Shown: positions 43,832 to 53,484, numbered from the stretch's first letter. The stretch is 64,000 bases of DNA from Blattabacterium cuenoti (GCF_014251555.1 NZ_CP059190.1:267377-331376), one strand, 5' to 3'. Notes: generated by a model from the letters alone, not told the origin. Translations and numbers: made by a program.

Positions 43832-43868
43832 TTTTTTAGGACTGAGCTATTTTAAGTTCTATAAATAA

Positions 43869-44945
43869 TTACTTGATTTGATTTTGAATTTTAATAGATT
43901 CCTGATGCAAAAGTTTAAAAATTCCTTCAAGTAATTCTTCAGAAATTCCTAAACTTCTACCTAAGTGAATAGATTTTTCCATAATTTCTTTCCATCTATC
44001 AGGTTGATAAATAGCTATATTTGAAGCTTTTTTGAAAGACCCTAATTTTTTTGAAATGTTCATTCTTTCTGCTAAAAGCGCGATAATATTTTCATCTAGT
44101 TCATCAATAACAATTCTAAAAGAATTTAAATCCCTTTTACTTTTTTGATCACATTTTTTGATATCTGTTAATTTTTTTAACATTTCCAAAAGCCTTTCCG
44201 GAGTAATTTGTTGTTGAGCATCACTCCAAGCATGATCAGGATCACAATGACTTTCAATCATTAATCCTTCATTTTGAAAATGATAAGCTTTTTTTGCTAT
44301 ATCAAAAATTCCTTCTTTGTTTCCGCAAATATGTGAAGGATCACATATAATGGGGATTCTAGGAAGAAGACTCCTAAAATTTAACAAAAAATTCCAATTC
44401 GGTTGATTCCGATATTTAGAGTTTTTGTAAGTATAAAAACCACGGTGGATCACTCCCAATTTTTTAATCCCTTTACTCAACAAACGTTCCAAAGCTCCTA
44501 TCCATAATTCTATATCAGGATGAATTGGGTTTTTCACCAAAATAATTTTATTATTTTCTCCTTCTAGAGCATTCGCTATTTCTTGAATTGTGAAAGGACT
44601 AGCTGTACTTCTAGCTCCTATCCAAAGAACATCAATTTCAAAAGAAATAGCTAACTTAACATGTTCTGCATTCGCTACTTCTGTAGCTATCATGAATCCA
44701 GTATTTTTTTTAACTTTATGAAGCCATTCAAGTCCTTTTTTTCCAATTCCTTCAAAATTATTTGGTTTTGTCCTGGGTTTCCATATCCCAGCCCGAAATA
44801 CTTGAACATAGGAAGGATTTAACCGATTGGCCGTTTCTAATATTTGTTGTTCACTTTCTGCACTACAAGGACCAGATATAATTAAAGGTTTATTTAATTT
44901 ATCAATCCAGGATCTGTCTATACTATTATTCAGTTTTTCCATCAC
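43869..44945 (-). CDS. Bifunctional DAHP synthase / chorismate mutase type II
   Basis: The protein (358 residues) joins two steps of aromatic synthesis. Residues about 10-255 are a KDPG/DAHP-synthase barrel with LIISGPCSAES near residue 24, RAGIWKPRTKPNNFEG near 55, CDPSHICGN near 203 and SHCDPDHAWSDAQQQ near 231. Residues about 265-358 are an AroQ-type chorismate mutase (ALLAERMNISKKLGSFK, then HQESIKIQNQI). This fusion is characteristic of Bacteroidetes. It is the last gene of the pheA-aminotransferase-tyrA operon, 12 bases after tyrA. Confidence 0.94.
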   Translation of the reverse strand: MMEKLNNSIDRSWIDKLNKPLIISGPCSAESEQQILETANRLNPSYVQVFRAGIWKPRTKPNNFEGIGKKGLEWLHKVKKNTGFMIATEVANAEHVKLAISFEIDVLWIGARSTASPFTIQEIANALEGENNKIILVKNPIHPDIELWIGALERLLSKGIKKLGVIHRGFYTYKNSKYRNQPNWNFLLNFRSLLPRIPIICDPSHICGNKEGIFDIAKKAYHFQNEGLMIESHCDPDHAWSDAQQQITPERLLEMLKKLTDIKKCDQKSKRDLNSFRIVIDELDENIIALLAERMNISKKLGSFKKASNIAIYQPDRWKEIMEKSIHLGRSLGISEELLEGIFKLLHQESIKIQNQIK

Positions 44946-44957
44946 AACACATTTAAT

Positions 44958-45806
44958 TTACACATATTTTTTATCTTTTATATTGTTCGCCTTTTTCATA
45001 TATTGATCTATATTATGAAATTCTTTATTTATTAAATAATTACGAAATATTTCTAAATGATCAATATAAAAATCTATAGCTCGAATCAGATTATCTCTAT
45101 TAGAAATAAAAATAGGTAACCACGTTTCAGGCTTACTCTTCGCTAAACGTGTGGTTGAATCTAATCCACTTCCCATCATATTATTAAAAATTTTTTCTTC
45201 ATTTTTAAATTTTTTTAAAACTGTACTAGCTAAAGCAAAGGAGACCACATGAGGTAAATGAGATATATAAGCAATATATAAATCATGTTCTTTAGAGGGA
45301 ATATAAATCATCCGCATTTTCATAAGAGAATAGATCTTTTTTGCAATAAATATTGCATCTGGATCGCTCAGTTCAGAGTCACAAATAATGCAACTTTTTT
45401 GATAAAACAGATCCGAATCAGCTGAAATAGGTCCAGAATTTTCAATTCCTGCAATAGGATGTGTTGCAACAAAACGACTTCTTTTTGGATGAGAATAAAC
45501 TCGATTACAAATATCATATTTAGTAGATCCAGTATCTAAAATTACTGTATCTGCACTAATTCTATTAAGTAGACTTGGAAGTATTTTTTCTATTCCATCC
45601 ACTGGGATAGACAAAATAATTACTGAAGATTGCATAATGAGATCCTGCAAAGGAATTATTTCGTCTACAATTCCAAGTTTGACTGCATATGAAGCATTTT
45701 TCTCATTCGAGTCTGTTCCTATAAATTTATCTCCAAAATTGGATTTTCGCAATCCTAAACCAATGGATCCTCCAATTAACCCTAATCCTATAATTCCAAT
45801 ATTCAT
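44958..45806 (-). CDS. tyrA: Prephenate dehydrogenase TyrA
   Basis: TyrA oxidises prephenate to 4-hydroxyphenylpyruvate for tyrosine synthesis. The 282-residue protein starts with the NAD-binding loop IGIIGLGLIGGSIGLGL, has SIPVDGIEKILP near residue 71, THPIAGIENSGP near residue 114 (prephenate-contact histidine) and a helical C-terminal dimerisation domain. No ACT domain is present. It overlaps the upstream aminotransferase by four bases. Confidence 0.95.
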   Translation of the reverse strand: MNIGIIGLGLIGGSIGLGLRKSNFGDKFIGTDSNEKNASYAVKLGIVDEIIPLQDLIMQSSVIILSIPVDGIEKILPSLLNRISADTVILDTGSTKYDICNRVYSHPKRSRFVATHPIAGIENSGPISADSDLFYQKSCIICDSELSDPDAIFIAKKIYSLMKMRMIYIPSKEHDLYIAYISHLPHVVSFALASTVLKKFKNEEKIFNNMMGSGLDSTTRLAKSKPETWLPIFISNRDNLIRAIDFYIDHLEIFRNYLINKEFHNIDQYMKKANNIKDKKYV

Positions 45807-46957
45807 GAAAAAATTCTATTTTTTGCTTGTTCCAAAATTTTTACTGGACAACACATAGAAAACCTGACATATCCTTTCCCATTATTTCCAAACACTCTAC
45901 CAGGTGTAATAAATATGTGATGGTTTTTAAGAAATTCGTCGGACCATACACGATCATTTTTTTCTGGACCGGTTATTCTTGCCCAAACAAATATTCCAGA
46001 ACTTTTTTTCGTATATTTTAAGTTTAGATAATCACATATTTCCCATATTATTTTTCTACGTTGAATATATTCTTTATTAAGTTTTTCAAACCATTTTAAA
46101 TCATGATTCATAGCTTCTATAGCCCCAATTTGAATGGGATAATACATACCAGAATCCATTTGACTTTTTACTTTTAATATATTCTGAATAAATTCTTTTT
46201 TTCCTATTATCATTCCAACACGCCATCCTGGAATATTGTAACTCTTACTTAATGAATTCAATTCTAAGGCTATATCTTTGGCCCCTTTGACATTAAAGAT
46301 ACTTAAAGGACGTTCACTATTCAATATGAAACTATAAGGGTTATCATGAACGAGTAAAATGCGGTTTCTTTTCGCAAAAAGAATAATTTCTTCTAACTTA
46401 TCAAAAGGAATTGTAGCTCCCGTAGGCATGTGAGGATAATTGACCCACATAATCTTGACCTTATTGAGATTGTTCTTTTCTAACAAGTGAATATTAGGAG
46501 ACCAATTTTCATTCTCATAAAGATTATAATAAATAATTTCTGCTTCCAAAAGCCTTGATATAGATGAATAAGTAGGATATCCAGGATTTGGAATTAGGAC
46601 CTGATCTCCTTTGTCTAAATAAGACATACTTATATGCATAATTCCTTCCTTAGAACCCATTAATGGCAAAATCTCATTTTTAGGATCTACATCGACTTGA
46701 TATGCTTTCCCATACCAATTAGAAATGGCATTACGTAATTCTTCTATTCCAATATAGCTTTGATAAGTATTCGCATGCTTGAGTTCGGACGCTTTTTTCA
46801 TTTTATGTATAACCCCTTTTGGAGGAAGTAGATCCGGATTTCCAATTCCCAAATTAATGATTTTTATGCCTTTTTCTTCAAAATGATTAATTTCCTTCAT
46901 TTTTTTGGAAAAAAAGTATTCCGATACTTGATGCATTTTTTTTGCAGCTACAATCAT
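45803..46957 (-). CDS. Class I/II PLP aminotransferase of the phe/tyr operon
   Basis: The 384-residue enzyme probably transaminates prephenate-derived keto acids (phenylpyruvate and 4-hydroxyphenylpyruvate) or makes a related amino acid. It shows INLGIGNPDLLPP near residue 33, MGSKEGI near 104, NYPHMPTGA near 170, and the PLP-lysine motif LNSLSKSYNIPGWRVGM near residue 232. The C-terminal RFSMCC carries the substrate-binding arginine. It sits between pheA (1-base overlap, TAATG) and tyrA (4-base overlap), which supports an aromatic role, though LL-diaminopimelate-type aminotransferases look similar. Confidence 0.87.
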   Translation of the reverse strand: MIVAAKKMHQVSEYFFSKKMKEINHFEEKGIKIINLGIGNPDLLPPKGVIHKMKKASELKHANTYQSYIGIEELRNAISNWYGKAYQVDVDPKNEILPLMGSKEGIMHISMSYLDKGDQVLIPNPGYPTYSSISRLLEAEIIYYNLYENENWSPNIHLLEKNNLNKVKIMWVNYPHMPTGATIPFDKLEEIILFAKRNRILLVHDNPYSFILNSERPLSIFNVKGAKDIALELNSLSKSYNIPGWRVGMIIGKKEFIQNILKVKSQMDSGMYYPIQIGAIEAMNHDLKWFEKLNKEYIQRRKIIWEICDYLNLKYTKKSSGIFVWARITGPEKNDRVWSDEFLKNHHIFITPGRVFGNNGKGYVRFSMCCPVKILEQAKNRIFS

Positions 46958-47793
46958 TAGGATCTAATTCTACCATTTTTATATTCTCCCATAATAGACA
47001 ATTTATGAAGACAGGGAATTTTTCTGATACTTTTTTTCATTTTTTCATAATCTTTTATATTATTGAATATAATATCCACATAAAAGGAATATTCCCAAGG
47101 TCTTTGTATTATAGGAATGGATTGGATTTTAGTCATATTGATTCCAAGACTAGATATCAGACTCAAGATCTGAGATAAACTTCCAGTAGTATGCAAGATT
47201 TTGAATATTAGTGAAGCTTTATTAAAGGAATCATTTTCTTGTTTGCAACAATTTTTAATGATAAAAAATCTAGTAAAATTGTTTGCAATAGTTTGTATAT
47301 TATTGGAAATAATTTCTAGACCATATTCTTTAGCTGCATTTTCAGACGCGATGGCAGCTAAACCTTTTTTTTTGCATGTAGAAATATATTTAGCGGCAGC
47401 AGCTGTATCTGAGTATTCGGATATTTTGATATAAGGATGTGCATCTATAAATAATTCACATTGCAATATAGCCATAGGATGAGAATAAATCTCTTTAATA
47501 TCTTCTATATTTTGCCCTGGATAAGCCATTAAATGATGTTGTATGGGCATATACACCTCTCCTACTATTTTCAAATTGTATTCAGATAAAAGACTGTAAT
47601 TAGTCAATATCGTCCCCGCTATGGTATTTTCTATAGCCATCACTCCAATGTCTACATTGGATTTAGCAACGGAAATAGCCACTTCCCTGAAAGAAGAACA
47701 TTCCATCAACTTGTAATTATATCCTTCAAAATATCTGGAAACGGCAGCATGATGAAAACACCCTTTTACCCCTTGTATAGCTATTTTTTTCAT
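46957..47793 (-). CDS. pheA: Prephenate dehydratase PheA (stand-alone)
   Basis: PheA converts prephenate to phenylpyruvate. The 278-residue protein has the dehydratase domain (IQGVKGCFHHAAVSRYF at the start, AIENTIAGTI near residue 54, and the NNFTRFFII motif near residue 169) and a C-terminal ACT domain (about residues 190-278) for phenylalanine feedback. In the ACT domain the usual GAL is GSL and the ESRP motif reads QSIPI, so feedback binding may be changed. It has no chorismate mutase part; that is fused to DAHP synthase at the other end of the operon. It is the first gene of the operon. Confidence 0.93.
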   Translation of the reverse strand: MKKIAIQGVKGCFHHAAVSRYFEGYNYKLMECSSFREVAISVAKSNVDIGVMAIENTIAGTILTNYSLLSEYNLKIVGEVYMPIQHHLMAYPGQNIEDIKEIYSHPMAILQCELFIDAHPYIKISEYSDTAAAAKYISTCKKKGLAAIASENAAKEYGLEIISNNIQTIANNFTRFFIIKNCCKQENDSFNKASLIFKILHTTGSLSQILSLISSLGINMTKIQSIPIIQRPWEYSFYVDIIFNNIKDYEKMKKSIRKIPCLHKLSIMGEYKNGRIRS

Positions 47794-47838
47794 GAAACTA
47801 AAGAAAGATTGAATTACTTGGAAAAACCGAAAGTTTCA
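47793..47838 (-). promoter_or_regulatory. possible hairpin covering the pheA start codon
   Basis: TGAAACT at 47838-47832 in the leader is complementary to AGTTTCA at 47799-47793, which includes the A of the pheA ATG. The 7-bp stem has a 32-base loop. It could limit translation or be chance. Confidence 0.25.
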
Positions 47839-47865
47839 TTATCAATCAAGCGGAAAAATTTGAGA

Positions 47866-47897
47866 CAAATATAATAAATTATTCTATTTAATGCAAT
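47866..47897 (-). promoter_or_regulatory. promoter of the pheA operon
   Basis: On the minus strand ATTG (47897-47894) is followed after 20 bases by TATATTTG (47873-47866). The -7 box is a perfect match to TAnnTTTG and the spacing fits the Bacteroidetes promoter. The leader to the pheA ATG would be about 65 bases. Confidence 0.55.
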
Positions 47898-47980
47898 TTA
47901 TTCTTTGAATTTTCATGAATAGATAATAAAAAGATTAAAACGGTTAACTTTATATTTTCGTGTTCTACTATTTTATTTTT

Positions 47981-49312
47981 ATGCCAAAAAAGAAATCTTC
48001 TACAGGATGGAGAAATGAAAACAAACACCCTTCCCTTTCTGAAGTTTTTTCTTCCGTTTATGTTCCTCAACAAAAAGGAATATGGAGAAAACTTTTTGCT
48101 TTTACTGGTCCTGGACTATTGATCGCTGTAGGGTATATGGACCCAGGAAATTGGGCCACAGATATTGCTGGAGGTTCGAAATTTGGTTATATGCTTCTTT
48201 CCGTTATTTTTATATCCAATTTTTTTGCCATTATTTTGCAACATTTGGCTTTAAAATTAGGAATTGTTTGTGAGAGAGATTTAGCACAAGCTTGTAGGGA
48301 TCATTATCCACCCTTTATTAATTTTACATTATGGCTATTATGTGAAATAGCCATTGCTGCTTGTGATTTAGCTGAAATAATTGGTTCTGTTTTAGCCTTA
48401 AAATTACTTTTTGGCATTCCCATTACATGGGGTGTATTAATTACAGCTATCGATGTTTTAATCATTTTGTTTTTTCAATATAAAGGTTTTAGATATATTG
48501 AAAGTGTGGTTGCTGCCTTAATATTTACAATTTTAGTTTGTTTCAGTTTTGAAATTATTAGCTCAAAACCGGAAATCTTTTCCATATTGAAAGGCATTGT
48601 TCCTAATCCAGAAATAATCAAAAATTCGCATTCTTTTTATATATCTATCGGAATATTAGGAGCGACTGTTATGCCTCACAATCTTTACCTTCACTCTAGT
48701 ATCATACAAACTAGAGATTATCCACGTACTATTGAAGGAAAAAAAATGGCTATAAAATATGCAACCATAGATAGTACCTTATCTTTATCTCTAGCTTTTT
48801 TTATCAATGCGGCCATTTTAATTATATCTGCAGCCACTTTTCACAAAGCTGGACATACAGAAGTAGCAGATATTATGCATGCACACAAACTTTTAACTCC
48901 TATACTCGGTTCTAGCCTTGCTGGAGTTTTTTTTGCATTAGCTTTGCTCGCTTCAGGACAAAATTCTACACTAACTGGAACTTTAGCTGGACAAATAGTC
49001 ATGGAAGGATTTTTAAATATCAGATTTAAACCTTGGATCAGAAGATTAATCACAAGACTGATAGCTATTGTTCCGGCTATGATCGCTTCTATTGTTTATG
49101 GAGAAAAAGGAACAGCTGAATTATTAATAATTAGTCAAATAATTTTATCAATACAATTAAGTTTCGCTATTGTTCCATTAGTTTATTTTACAGGAGATTC
49201 TAAAAAAATGGGACCATTTGTAAATGGACCTATTTTAAAAATATCAGCTTGGTTGATCACTATTATAGTGATATTCCTAAATTTATTTTTATTATATAAC
49301 ATTTTCCTTTAG
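47981..49312 (+). CDS. mntH: Nramp family divalent metal ion transporter MntH
   Basis: Nramp proteins import manganese or iron with protons. The 443-residue protein (ATG at 47981; a GTG at 47960 in frame is less likely) has the TM1 metal-binding motif MDPGNWATDIAGGS near residue 53 and the TM6 motif GATVMPHNLYLHSS near residue 227, plus about eleven hydrophobic helices. The Asp, Asn and Met ligands of both motifs are present. It is divergent from the pheA operon, with a 187-base gap that is the largest in the window. Its stop is two bases from convergent rplI. Confidence 0.94.
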   Translation: MPKKKSSTGWRNENKHPSLSEVFSSVYVPQQKGIWRKLFAFTGPGLLIAVGYMDPGNWATDIAGGSKFGYMLLSVIFISNFFAIILQHLALKLGIVCERDLAQACRDHYPPFINFTLWLLCEIAIAACDLAEIIGSVLALKLLFGIPITWGVLITAIDVLIILFFQYKGFRYIESVVAALIFTILVCFSFEIISSKPEIFSILKGIVPNPEIIKNSHSFYISIGILGATVMPHNLYLHSSIIQTRDYPRTIEGKKMAIKYATIDSTLSLSLAFFINAAILIISAATFHKAGHTEVADIMHAHKLLTPILGSSLAGVFFALALLASGQNSTLTGTLAGQIVMEGFLNIRFKPWIRRLITRLIAIVPAMIASIVYGEKGTAELLIISQIILSIQLSFAIVPLVYFTGDSKKMGPFVNGPILKISAWLITIIVIFLNLFLLYNIFL

Positions 49313-49314
49313 TT

Positions 49315-49767
49315 TTAGGAAGAAGCTAATACTTCAAAATTTAACGTAAATTCTCGTTTTTGATGCAATCGTATATTTGCCTGATGTTTTCCTATTGTTT
49401 TAATGACTTTATTTCCAGGAATTCTAATAAATTTTTTATCTATTGAAATTCCTTCTTTCTTCAAAATTTTCATGAGTTCTTGATTATTAATAGAACCAAA
49501 AAGTTTTCCTCCCTTTCCCACTTTAGCTGGGATTTTAATAGTCAATTTTCTTAACTTATTTTCTATCTCTTTTGATTTTTCAATTAAAAAATTTTCTTTT
49601 TTAGAACGTTGTTTCAATATTTCACGAGTATTTTTTATAATTCCAGGTAATGCTAAAACAGCATATCCCTTAGGAATTAAATAATTTCTAGCGTAACCAG
49701 GTTTAACATCTAATTCATCATATTGAAACCCCAAATTTTCTACGTCTTTTTTTAAAAGAATTTTCAT
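49315..49767 (-). CDS. rplI: 50S ribosomal protein L9
   Basis: L9 binds domain V of 23S rRNA near the L1 stalk. The 150-residue protein opens with MKILLKKDVENLG, has the signature KPGYARNYLIPKGYA near residue 22, a long connecting helix rich in Lys/Glu (about residues 42-75) and the C-terminal domain with GKLFGSINNQEL. It is the last gene of rpsF-rpsR-rplI, 10 bases after rpsR. Confidence 0.97.
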   Translation of the reverse strand: MKILLKKDVENLGFQYDELDVKPGYARNYLIPKGYAVLALPGIIKNTREILKQRSKKENFLIEKSKEIENKLRKLTIKIPAKVGKGGKLFGSINNQELMKILKKEGISIDKKFIRIPGNKVIKTIGKHQANIRLHQKREFTLNFEVLASS

Positions 49768-49777
49768 TTTTTTTATC

Positions 49778-50083
49778 TTATCTTAAATCATCTGTAACAA
49801 AAGGCAAAAGTCCAATTTGCCTACATCTCTTGATAGCTGCATTTAATTTGTTTTGATTTTTTTGTAAAGTTCCTGTGATACGACGTGGTAAAATTTTACC
49901 TTGTGCATTTAGAAATTTAATTAAAAATGGAGCATCCTTATAATCTATATATTTAATATTTCTTTTTTCAAAATAACAATATTTTTTTTCTACTTTGGTT
50001 TCTATTTTAATAGGAGATAAGTATCTTAAATCACTATCTGATACTTGTTGTTTTGGATGTTGATGGGTTTCCTCTAAAATCAT
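49778..50083 (-). CDS. rpsR: 30S ribosomal protein S18
   Basis: S18 forms a dimer with S6 on the small subunit platform. The 101-residue protein contains KKYCYFEKRNIKYIDYKD near residue 34, LLKFL-type LIKFLNAQGKILPRRITG near residue 55 and the end KRCRQIGLLPFV. A longer N-terminal tail precedes the conserved part. Its ATG overlaps the rpsF stop by four bases. Confidence 0.96.
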   Translation of the reverse strand: MILEETHQHPKQQVSDSDLRYLSPIKIETKVEKKYCYFEKRNIKYIDYKDAPFLIKFLNAQGKILPRRITGTLQKNQNKLNAAIKRCRQIGLLPFVTDDLR

Positions 50084-50430
50084 AATTCTTCATCTTTTTT
50101 TAAGAATTTTTTTCTTCTTCTTTCTGCATATTCTATTCCATATTTATTTAATTTTACAGTTAAAAAACGTAAAATACGTTCATCTTGTCTTAATTTTAAT
50201 TCTAAATCAGAGATTAAATTGGGAATCAACAAAAATTCAAATAAATGATAACAACCACTTTGTTTTTTGTGAATAGGATAAGCTAGTTTTTTTAATCCCC
50301 AATGTTCCTGATAAACAATTTTTCCTTTTTTTTGGATTAGATAATTTTCATATTCTTTTGCTGTTTCTTTTGCTTGATCATCAGATAATATAGGAGTGAT
50401 TATCATGATATTTTCATAATGTTTAAGCAT
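50080..50430 (-). CDS. rpsF: 30S ribosomal protein S6
   Basis: S6 pairs with S18. I start it at the ATG at 50430, giving 116 residues, because MLKHYENIMIITPIL is the usual beginning; an in-frame ATG at 50481 would add 17 residues without family support. The conserved core YLIQKKGKIVYQEHWGLKKL near residue 33 and the LRQDERILRFLTVKL strand near residue 80 are visible. The gene starts the rpsF-rpsR-rplI operon and follows gltX by a short gap. Confidence 0.93.
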   Translation of the reverse strand: MLKHYENIMIITPILSDDQAKETAKEYENYLIQKKGKIVYQEHWGLKKLAYPIHKKQSGCYHLFEFLLIPNLISDLELKLRQDERILRFLTVKLNKYGIEYAERRRKKFLKKDEEL

Positions 50431-50490
50431 TGAATTTTTTTTACTAAAATGTAAATCTATATTTTTATGTTCTTTTTTCAAAAAAACACT

Positions 50491-52005
50491 CTAAATTTTT
50501 TCTTTGATTCTATTTATCAATTTTTCTACACGTTGTATGCTTTCTTCTTTTCCTAGCATTTCCAAAATCATGAAAATATCAATTCCTTTTAGAACACCGA
50601 CTAAAGCCAAGCGGAATAATTGCATAATTTGATGTCTATTTTTTTGATCCTCTTGAAACAAGGGTTTTAAATTGACAGACGTAAATTGACTTGTATGAGA
50701 TAACAAAATTTTTACATTTTCTAATTGAAAGATAGATTTTTGATGACAAATTTTATTGAAAAAATTAGATTCATAAGAACTAGGAGAAATAAAAAAATAA
50801 AAAGAATGTTCCCATATTTCATGAATGAAATGTATTCTATCAATCGTTAGATGGATAATTTTACACAAAAAATCTTTTTTATAGAAAATCGAACGTTTTT
50901 TGAGTTCTTCGCAAAGAAATGAAAATATTTCTTCTTTCTTTTTATTCAAATATTTTTTATTGAACCAATTAGCTTTTTTTAGATCAAAATAAACACCAGA
51001 TTTATTTATTTTTTCCAAAGAAAAAAAATTTATTAATTCTTGTAAAGAAAAAATTTCCCTTTTGATTCCAGGATTCCATCCTAATAAAGCTAACATATTC
51101 ACGAATGCTTCAGGGAAATAACCTAACTCCCTATATCCTGGAATGATGATTTGAGTATCTGGAACTTTCCATTGAATAGGATATATAGGAAAATCTAAGC
51201 TATCGGCATTTCTTTTGCTGATTTTTCCTTTTCCATCCTTTCTTAAAATTAAAGGTAAATGTGCAAAATGAGGAGGAATCCAACCAAAAGCCCTATATAA
51301 TAATATATGCAAGGACATAGATGGAAGCCATTCTTCTCCTCTTAAAACATGGGTGATTTTCATGAGATGATCGTCTATTGTATTAGCTAAATGATAAGTA
51401 GCTACTCCATCTGATTTTAACAATATCTTATCGTCTAAATAATCTGTATCTACTATGATATTTCCACGTATGAGATCATACATATTCAATTTTTCTCCAG
51501 GTTGGATTTTAAATCGAATCACATAGGAATAACAAGATTGTAATTTAGCATCTAATTGTTCTTTCGTCATAGTTAAAGAATTGTTCATATCCATTCGAAT
51601 TTTATAATTATAAGAAAAAATTAATCCACGATCGTTATATTCCTTCCTTTTTTTATCAAGATCTAGATCTGTATCAAAAGCATAATAAGCATATCCTTTT
51701 TCTAACAATTGATTTATATAAAAACGATAAATATTCCATCTTTTAGATTGATAATAAGGAAAATAAGGGCCTCCATAACCTACTCCTTCATCAGGTTCTA
51801 TATGACACCATTTTAATGTTTCAAGAATATACGATTCAGAATTAGAAACAAATCTTTTTCGATCAGTATCCTCTATTCTAAGAATAAATGTACCGCCATG
51901 TCTTTTAGCAAAAAGATAATTGTATAATGCAGTTCTGATTCCACCTAAATGAAGTGGTCCTGTCGGACTAGGGGCAAAACGAACTCTTACAAAATGTTGT
52001 GACAT
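50491..52005 (-). CDS. gltX: Glutamate--tRNA ligase GltX
   Basis: GltX charges tRNA-Glu. The 504-residue class I synthetase has the HIGH-type motif in FAPSPTGPLHLGGIRTALYN (about residues 11-30), IEDTDRKR near 44, and the KMSKS-type motif GKGKISKRN near 258, then the C-terminal anticodon-binding helices. No separate GlnRS is in this window; whether this enzyme is discriminating cannot be told. It lies between mnmE and rpsF on the same strand. Confidence 0.95.
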   Translation of the reverse strand: MSQHFVRVRFAPSPTGPLHLGGIRTALYNYLFAKRHGGTFILRIEDTDRKRFVSNSESYILETLKWCHIEPDEGVGYGGPYFPYYQSKRWNIYRFYINQLLEKGYAYYAFDTDLDLDKKRKEYNDRGLIFSYNYKIRMDMNNSLTMTKEQLDAKLQSCYSYVIRFKIQPGEKLNMYDLIRGNIIVDTDYLDDKILLKSDGVATYHLANTIDDHLMKITHVLRGEEWLPSMSLHILLYRAFGWIPPHFAHLPLILRKDGKGKISKRNADSLDFPIYPIQWKVPDTQIIIPGYRELGYFPEAFVNMLALLGWNPGIKREIFSLQELINFFSLEKINKSGVYFDLKKANWFNKKYLNKKKEEIFSFLCEELKKRSIFYKKDFLCKIIHLTIDRIHFIHEIWEHSFYFFISPSSYESNFFNKICHQKSIFQLENVKILLSHTSQFTSVNLKPLFQEDQKNRHQIMQLFRLALVGVLKGIDIFMILEMLGKEESIQRVEKLINRIKEKI

Positions 52006-52024
52006 AATAAATAATTAATGAATC

Positions 52025-53413
52025 TTATTTTCCAATGCAAAATTTCGAGAAAATATTTTCCAGAATATCTTCACTTGTTACTTCACCCGTTATCTCTCCT
52101 AAATAACGCAATGCTTCTTTAATATAGATAGAAACTAAATCTTCTGAAAGTCCTTTTTTTAAAGCATCATAGGCTAATAAAACCTCTCTTAATGAAAGTT
52201 TCAAAGCTTCATAGTGTCTGCTTTGTGTAACGACTATTTTTTTTTCTTTTAATTTTTCAATAAATAAATGATTTAAAACGTCTAGGACTTTTTTTACTTC
52301 GTGACGATTTTTGGCAGAAATTTCAAAAAAATAAGAAACCTTCGACTTGATATTATCAAAATCATGTGAATGGGATAGATCTGACTTATTCGCTATTGCA
52401 AAAATAGCTTTTAATGGATACTTTTTTTTAATTTTTTGAATATCACTAATAATTTTTTTCTGTTTTTTTATTTCTGAAGAATCAAAAATATATAATATCA
52501 CTTGAGACTCTTCTATTTTATTCATGGTCTTTTCAACTCCCATCATTTCTATGGGATCTATGGATTTTCTAATTCCTGCTGTATCAAAAAAATGAAAAAG
52601 AATTCCATTTAAAATGATTTCTCCTCCTACACAATCTCTAGTCGTTCCTTCTATATGGGATATAATAGAACGGTCTTCCTCAATAACCTGATTGAAAAAA
52701 GTAGATTTTCCGACATTGGGTTCTCCAATAATGACCACATATACTCCTTTTTTGATAGCATTTCCCAACGAAAAAGATTCAATTAAATCTTTTAAAGTCT
52801 TTTCTAATTCTTGTAAAAAGGAAAAAAGGTCTGATCTATTAACAAAAATCACATTATCTTCAGAAAAATCTAACTCAAGTTCTAGTAAAGATGCAAAATC
52901 CAACAATTTTTTTCTTAAATTTTTAATGGTATTAGATAATTTTCCTTTTATCTGTTGTAAAGAAATCTCATGATAAGCTTTATTTTCAGATAAAATCAGG
53001 TCAGCTATAGCTTCGGCTTGTGATAAATCCACTTTTTTATTTAGAAAAGCACGAAATGTAAATTCACCAGGACGGGCTAAACGTATTCCTTTTCTAATTA
53101 GCAATTGTAAAATCCGTTGTTGAATATAATAAGATCCATGACAAGAGATCTCTATCATATTTTCTCCTGTATATGAAAAAGGAGATTTGAAGATAGAAAT
53201 TAATACTTGATCCAATAAATTCTTATCTTCTTCCATAAGATACCCTAAATGAATCGTATGTGTAGATTGATTTTCCAGTTTTTTTCCAGGTTTAATAGGA
53301 AGAAAAATATTTTCAACAGTAGATATGGAAGTTTTTCCAGAAAGACGAATAACAGAGATTGCACTGGAACCAATAGGAGTTGCTAAAGCAACAATGGTCT
53401 CTTCATCTAACAT
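52025..53413 (-). CDS. mnmE: tRNA modification GTPase MnmE (TrmE)
   Basis: With MnmG it builds the 5-carboxymethylaminomethyl group on wobble U34. The 462-residue protein has the N-terminal folate-binding domain (DEETIVALATPIGSSAISVIR in part, with ATPIGSSAISVIRLSG near residue 11), a helical domain interrupted by a G domain (GEPNVGKSTFFN near residue 229, DTAGIRKS near 275, NKSDLS near 342) and the conserved C-terminus FCIGK, whose cysteine is functionally important. Length is normal. It is 19 bases upstream of gltX. Confidence 0.97.
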   Translation of the reverse strand: MLDEETIVALATPIGSSAISVIRLSGKTSISTVENIFLPIKPGKKLENQSTHTIHLGYLMEEDKNLLDQVLISIFKSPFSYTGENMIEISCHGSYYIQQRILQLLIRKGIRLARPGEFTFRAFLNKKVDLSQAEAIADLILSENKAYHEISLQQIKGKLSNTIKNLRKKLLDFASLLELELDFSEDNVIFVNRSDLFSFLQELEKTLKDLIESFSLGNAIKKGVYVVIIGEPNVGKSTFFNQVIEEDRSIISHIEGTTRDCVGGEIILNGILFHFFDTAGIRKSIDPIEMMGVEKTMNKIEESQVILYIFDSSEIKKQKKIISDIQKIKKKYPLKAIFAIANKSDLSHSHDFDNIKSKVSYFFEISAKNRHEVKKVLDVLNHLFIEKLKEKKIVVTQSRHYEALKLSLREVLLAYDALKKGLSEDLVSIYIKEALRYLGEITGEVTSEDILENIFSKFCIGK

Positions 53414-53484
53414 AATGACACAGATTAGATGAATATAAAAATAAGTATTTTTTTAATTCCCATAATTTCAATTGACTTCAATTT

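Noticed and set aside
43832..43868. Possible SAM riboswitch before metK
   Set aside because: The gap is only 37 bases and holds no conserved stem structure.
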